Source: Epiperipatus broadwayi
Taxonomy: Eukaryota; Onychophora; Udeonychophora; Euonychophora; Peripatidae
Assembly (NCBI GenBank): GCA_028023455.1
Contig: JAQFVV010000027.1
Location: 10,043,845-10,107,844 of the forward strand
Direction: 5' to 3'
DNA: 64,000 nucleotides
Positions within the stretch are counted from its first letter, which is position 1; each line of letters starts with the position of its first letter. Below, piece after piece: positions 58,701 through 64,000 of this stretch. Under the pieces are notes generated by a model that was not told where the DNA came from, did not search any database, and saw only the letters and a program-made list of their open reading frames with translations. Both the position numbers and the translations under genes were made by a program.

Positions 58701-61292
58701 AGCGCCATCTACGTGATAATGCATCTGATGCCACTACTAGTATAACCTTTGACTGGTGCCTGGTGGTCAGGGAGAAACAAAAGACTCTATACTAAAAGAA
58801 GCTTGGGTGGCTAATTAACGTCTATGGATTTACAAAAGAAATGCAGAAAATATATATATAGACCGAGACAGTGATAGGAATCAAATAAAATAAGAGATCA
58901 AATTTAGTTTTAAATAATTTCACAAAATTTATTTATATAAATTATATATATAACGCCACTGTCTGCTTATATGAGACAGGGACGCGTATTAAATAATTGT
59001 TGGCATTATATTCCCACAACTGACAAAAGACTTTAAAACAAAGTGATATATTCTATTCCTCGGGCTAATAGCATTACGATAATGTGCTTGACGAGATAGG
59101 AACATGTGCGAGGTGCTTTGAGTAATTATACAAGTTTAAGAAAATATTTGAAAATTAAGTGTTCTAAAATATTTATTGATTTCGAGAATAGCACGGACAA
59201 AAGCTTACTAAGCAACAAAGTGGGAATGTGATCAAAGCATTTATTTGAGAATAATAATAATAGAGTTGCATTGGGAGGTCAGTATTGCTGATAATGAATT
59301 TATTAAAGTTGGAGGGTGTGACACGTTTAAGTCATGGATGCTTTGTAAAATAAATATAAAATAAAACAATAATGGAATATTTGGAATGATTACGGAGGGC
59401 ATATCGCCGCTAACCCGTAGGAAAGTATTTTATGAACAGCCGAAACTTAGCGACTGTGTGACGATTGCGTTTAATTCCCAGGTGTGTCATTTGGGGACAC
59501 ACTCTGCCTGAAAATCGCAAAAAGGCGAAGAGAACGGCCTTAGCCGTGTAAAGAATCCTTGGAAAATAAAACAAAGCGGTCTCAACAACCAATTCATTTA
59601 CCAGCAATACGAGACGAGTGTATACAAAACATACTGAATGGGTTTTACTTGGATTAAGAGAAATGCCCAATCAAATTCCCAGAAATTCATTTAAAAGAGT
59701 CCGCACATTCTCGACGTCAATGATGAACTTTGTAATTAAAGTAGAACACGGTAATTAAAATAGGAAAATGCATGCTTGCGGGTTTAAAAAGTAAGTATAG
59801 ATTTATATACGCAATCATGCATTTGGGGACACATTTAATCATTTACCTCGCACATACTCTCATATTAGATTAAAATCAATAACATGTAGATTTTAAACTA
59901 TGTGATTATATTATATATTAAAGAAAAGAATCGCCCTCGAACGAGTGATTTGCAAGATAATAGAAATTGGAAATTATTTAGAAATTTAAAATATGCCTTT
60001 ATAGCGGTGTCTTATTTTCAACAAAAGGAATAATTCACTCGGTCAAAGACGATTCTGACACATTATCATAATAAAATAACAGAAAGCTTAATAAATAGAA
60101 AATATTAACCCAAGGATAGAGAGCAAAATGTTGAGTATATTTAAACACGTTAAAGAAATACATAATGAAGTTATGTGAAATATCAGAAAACAATTTAAAA
60201 TAGCTATAGCATGTTAGTTATCACAAGAGCTCTTGGGTTAATTTAGGGTTACCTCTGGAGAAGCATTTTAGGTAGATTGATGGTCGGCAGGTTTTTATAT
60301 AACTTAACAGCAAAATCTGGAAATGTTCATATTTTTGCAGCAGCAGCAGTTCCGGGGTTCCCTATGCGATAGCTTTCGATGGTCTGGAGCAGCGGCCGGC
60401 TATTCCGAGGGAACATAGCCATCTTAACGCCTCTACTCTATCATGTCAAGGTTAGCAAATTATTAGAATAGAACTCAGAATGATTTCTCTTAGAAACATT
60501 AGAATAAAAACTGGAGAACAAAAGAAAAACCTCCTTTTTATAGTAGAATTTAACAATAGAACTGCCCTGGAGCATTACAAAAATATCGGACTTATCAGCT
60601 GTAATTAAATCATCCGAATGTCTAAAGGAATTCAACATTAATTAATTTCTTTTGTTACTTTCCCTGTCGACATTCGAATTACAAACTAGATTTAATTAAA
60701 AATTACTTTTATTAATTAAAGAAAACCTTAAGTGGACATCTGCTGTTTTTAGATAAACTTATAGAACATTAACTAATTAAACTATTGTCCCTGATTTATT
60801 TAAACAGAAATATTTGGAATAACTTTTATTAAATTAAAGAAAATGATTTTACTTTTTAAATTGCAATATTTGAATCTATTTACTAAACGAATATTTACTA
60901 AATGAATTTTATTTTAAATCAAAATATATTACGACGGTAATATATTTGTAAATAGATTCAAACAAAATAACTTTAACAATTTATAATTTTGATATGTTTT
61001 AAAATGCATATCATAGTGTGTGCGCAATTACAACTTATATAACCTACTTTTAAATAAATGTAAATTATGTGAACAAATACATAATTCATAATATTTTATT
61101 TTATTTGGGAATAAGTTATATATATAATATGAGCATTGTGCTCGTGGTTTAAAATTAGGCGGGATTTTCGGTATATAAGTGTATTGCAGACACACTACGA
61201 TAGATTGGGGTTCAAACTAAGGTATGAGGGTAGGAAGTAGGTGAGAAAAGGTGAAACGAAGATCTGCAAAGCAGACCTTACTGTTTCACTGA
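55791..61292. mobile_element. Giant palindrome, arms about 2.7 kb, with CTGA target duplication
   Basis: The element proper is 55795-61288. It begins TGAAACAGTAAGGTCTGCTT and ends AAGCAGACCTTACTGTTTCA, flanked on both sides by CTGA (55791-55794, 61289-61292). The two arms mirror each other base for base over long runs. The symmetry centre is at about 58540, where GGTCCATGGCGCCC faces GGGGCCATGGACC. Arms differ by scattered substitutions and a diverged patch (56640-56760 against 60300-60480). I see no ORF with a recognisable domain; frames in one arm are mirrored as antisense in the other. It could be a foldback or giant MITE, an inverted duplication, or an assembly join. Confidence 0.9.
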
Positions 61293-61507
61293 ATATTTGA
61301 AAATTATAGTAAAAAATAAACTTTGAACATTAAATTTGGGAAGATACATGGAAAATACACGTGTATAAATAATTACAAACATATAACAATACTCAATGCA
61401 GTAAACTTTATGCCATCTGATATAACTGTAGAGCAATGAAAGAAATACATTTTTCCCTTCTTGTCTAAAATTATAAATAGACATATATATTTAAAAAATT
61501 ATAAACA

Positions 61508-61625
61508 AGTCAAGCGTTGTTAGCCGAGAGGTCAGCACAGCAGCCTTGCAAGCAAGCAGTTGATTGCAGACGGTTGTTGCAGGTTCGCCTCCTGGCTGAT
61601 GTTATGACATATGAAAAAAAGGTAT
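61508..61625 (+). repeat. tRNA-derived SINE-B copy
   Basis: GTCAAGCGTTGTTAGCCGAG, AGGTCAGCACAGC, CTTGCAAGCAAGC, GTTGCAGGTTCGCCTCCTGG, ATGTTATGACATATGA, then a run of A. It matches the minus-strand copy at 29.8 kb. Confidence 0.82.
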
Positions 61626-62418
61626 GGAATTTGAATTACACAAGATACATTGAAATTCTATTCAAATCATATTAAGCATAATCTATCACAGCAGAGCAAA
61701 CAACTCATATTAACTATCTTGTAAATCAAAACACTGTTTATAGAAAACATTCAGTCTGACTCTGTTAGGGTGGATGGTTTATATTATATTTTAAACATAT
61801 ATAAATTTTAAATGCTTTCACTTGCGGCACTTATCAATAAAAGCTTGTTAGAGCTATTGGTACCCTATATTATATATCTGTATTACAAGCTTAAAACAAG
61901 TCACGCAATATGATTTGCTTTATTGATTATATATATATAGTATCAACAATCATTTAAGTCTCAGAATTTTTCTAGAAAATTGTATCAGAAAAATCAGTGA
62001 AAATTACAAGGCAGGATACGGAACTTAAATGTAGAGCCAAAAAAAAAAAATTTCCAAACAGAGAAATTGTAAAACTGTTCTACAGTAAAAATACTACAAC
62101 AAAAAAGTCATCAATTGATATAAGCTTCGTGCAAAGAATGTTTCGTAGCTTTTTAAACAGCCGAGATAATAAGCTGTCTACCACCATGAACAAAAATATT
62201 GTTTTAATTTTCACTATGAGACAGAAAGCAGACTTAGAATATAGCGTTAAAAAATAAATTCCAAGTAAGCAAGCAGAACAACTATGAACGAGATGGCGTA
62301 ATCAACAATTTGGGAAGTTTTAATATTTTATTTTATAATTTAAAAATTTTATTTTTTATTAAAATCAAACTGTACAATATATATGGTAATTAATTATGTA
62401 TGCATTTTTATATGTAAA
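61626..62418. other. Unassigned sequence
   Basis: An 86-codon plus frame (61997-62257) is lysine-rich and lacks any known motif. Nothing else seen. Confidence 0.45.
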
Positions 62419-62943
62419 TAGTGTGTCCCAAAGAAACAATAATTAATAACTAGTTTTCTCTTCCCGCAACCTGTGGTGCGATCTCTGAATCAATGCATAC
62501 GTTACATAGCAATCCTGTTTAGCTATTCACCATAAAGGTTTTAAGACACTAACCATGTTTGATCATGATTATATCATAAAATGTGTTTTATACCATGAAC
62601 TACAAAGGTATAACATGTTAACATTAAATTTTGTTTAAACTGAGTTAAACTACTACTGAAATATTTGAAATGATTCAAACTGTTTATTGCAATGATGTCA
62701 TGAATTGGAAGAAAATTTTCAAGTATTTTCAAGATTTTGTGATAACAGTGGAGCATTGAAGATGATTACAATGGTAAGGAACATATTGTCAAATTTCATG
62801 TCACAATTCTTGATTCAATCAGGCTAGCATCTTAAAATTTTTGTAGTGAATAGCTAAACAATATTGCTATGTAATGTATACATTGATTTAGAGATACTGT
62901 TAAGGCAGCTTGGAGAGAAAGCCCATCATCTTTTCACTGAGGA
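62419..62943 (+). mobile_element. F2 mariner-derived element with decayed transposase N-terminus
   Basis: GTGTGTCCCAAAGAAAC at the left, CATCATCTTTTCACTGAGGA at the right. The region 62615-62750 follows the transposase relic (AACATTAAATTTTGTTT, TACTGAAATATTTGAAATGA, TTCAAACTGTTTATTGCAAT). Confidence 0.72.
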
Positions 62944-63214
62944 TTTTTGATAAGGATCATTTTTCCTGTTCAAATTATTGTTTTGGATAATAACTTTGCT
63001 TTAGGCCATGTATCTGGAATGGATTATCCCTAAATATGTGTATTTCGATGTAAGATATTGAAAGATATTCTGGAACCAATCAATTTTCTATATGCAATCT
63101 CACTATAATATTATTGCTTATATAGTTTAAATATTTTATATTAAGATAAGACAATAAAACATTCCATTGTTGCATTCATTAAATTTAGGAATTTGGATGG
63201 AAGGTTATCTTGAT

Positions 63215-63715
63215 TTTAAACCACTAACATCATACGACTACCATTTTTTATATGTACACAAGCTGTTTATACAGAGGCTAAACTCTCTATACAGTAGCAC
63301 CACCACCACAAGCCACAGTAATCAATGAATTCAAGAAGGTTTGGGCATAAAATCCCTATAATATCCCCAGACTAGTTTCTAGCTTGTGGCTTTCATCAGT
63401 AAGGAGCCTTGAATCTGAGAGCACTGCACTTAGATCTTAGGATCTAATGCAATCCTCCAGCAGCCACCTTTTACCTTATTAGTTAACTATAAAGCTTTGA
63501 ATGCAAAATGAAAAAACAATAATGTTTTCAATTCAAGCTCATTTGCTTGTATAAATTTGACATCAGTTCACCATACATACTTTTTGATGTCTTTGGTTCT
63601 TTAATAACCACAGTCACCATAATCCTATTCGGCAGGATTGGTTTTACACCACTAAACATCACATGATAAACATTTCTTATGCTTACACAAGCTGTTTACA
63701 CAGAGGTTAACTCTC
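63215..63715. repeat. F1 copy
   Basis: TACAGTAGCACCACC, CCCAGACTAGTTTCTAGCTT, AGTAAGGAGCCTTGAATCTG, then the long internal arm in the orientation opposite to the 23.2-kb copy, ending near GCTTACACAAGCTGTTTAC. Confidence 0.87.
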
Positions 63716-64000
63716 CATATAGTTGGCTAATAAGGTAAAAGATGGCTGCTGGAGGGTTGCAATAGATCCTAAGATCTAGATGCAGTGCTCTCAGATCCAA
63801 GGCTCCTCACTGATGAAGTCTGGGTACATTGGATGAGTCGATACTAGATTGGTTAAATCCTAAGATCTAGGTAGAGATATTGGATGAATAGGCATTAGAA
63901 TGGGATTTTATGCACAAATCTTCTTGCATCCATTGATTACTCTGGCTTGCACTGATGGCACTATTGTATGGAGTTTAGCCTCTATGTTATCTTGATTTGA
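63716..64000. repeat. F1 copy, runs to window end
   Basis: AAAGATGGCTGCTGGAGGGT, CAGATCCAAGGCTCCTCACT, a local duplication of TCCTAAGATCTAG, and GCACTGATGGCACTATTGTA near the edge. It is back to back with the preceding copy. Confidence 0.85.

Noticed and set aside
56400-60700. Paired ORFs in the giant palindrome (for example 56624-56821, 59410-59670 and 60441-60638)
   Set aside because: Short, without domains, mirrored in the opposite arm with changes that do not preserve the frame. No evidence of coding.
1-64000. CRISPR array, operon, riboswitch or bacterial promoter
   Set aside because: Nothing matches. The split gene with GT-AG introns, SINEs and LINEs marks an animal nuclear genome; the regular repeats are SINE or foldback units.
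51045-64000. First exon and promoter of SOAT
   Set aside because: I searched for an open minus-strand segment ending at a GT donor in phase 1 and beginning with ATG, and for a TATA or initiator context. AT-rich chance matches are too many to support one.

Overview
This window is non-coding-rich, strongly AT-biased nuclear DNA from an animal, most likely an invertebrate. It has long introns, consensus GT-AG splice sites, tRNA-derived SINEs, RTE, Jockey-like and Penelope-like retroelements, mariner and hAT relics, and many foldback repeats. Nothing bacterial is present: no operons, no ribosome binding sites, no CRISPR. I cannot fix the species. An arthropod (possibly a chelicerate) is a guess from composition and transposon mix only.

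One host gene dominates. Nine exons on the minus strand, from 51044 down to 1391, join in perfect reading phase into about 411 residues of a sterol O-acyltransferase (ACAT/SOAT, MBOAT superfamily). The diagnostic motifs are [39 protein letters not shown], and FYRDWWN followed by YYRTWN. The start of the protein lies upstream of 51044. The C-terminal part with the catalytic histidine lies beyond position 1. All the rest of 1-51044 is intron.

The introns are a museum of repeats. (i) A foldback family, called F1 here, has ends reading CTCCATACAGTAGCGCCAC and occurs at least a dozen times. (ii) A mariner-derived family, F2, keeps pieces of a transposase N-terminus. (iii) Penelope-like (PLE) GIY-YIG endonuclease tails occur at 8.3-9.8 kb and probably 12.2-13.1 and 51.6-52.1 kb, each arranged as inverted pairs. 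Hammerhead-ribozyme-like hairpins lie in some neighbouring repeats. (iv) A nearly full-length dead RTE LINE lies at 40.4-43.6 kb, and a miniature copy at 36.7-37.1 kb has only its two ends. (v) There are two tRNA-derived SINE families, one in a five-unit tandem array at 2.2-2.9 kb. (vi) Two hAT-type elements have 8-bp target duplications. (vii) There are several tandem duplications.

Upstream of the SOAT exons (51-64 kb), the outstanding feature is a 5.5-kb near-perfect palindrome at 55795-61288. Its arms are about 2.7 kb, its spacer is tiny, and it is flanked by a possible 4-bp target duplication. It has no recognised coding content and is the best candidate here for an undescribed type of element.
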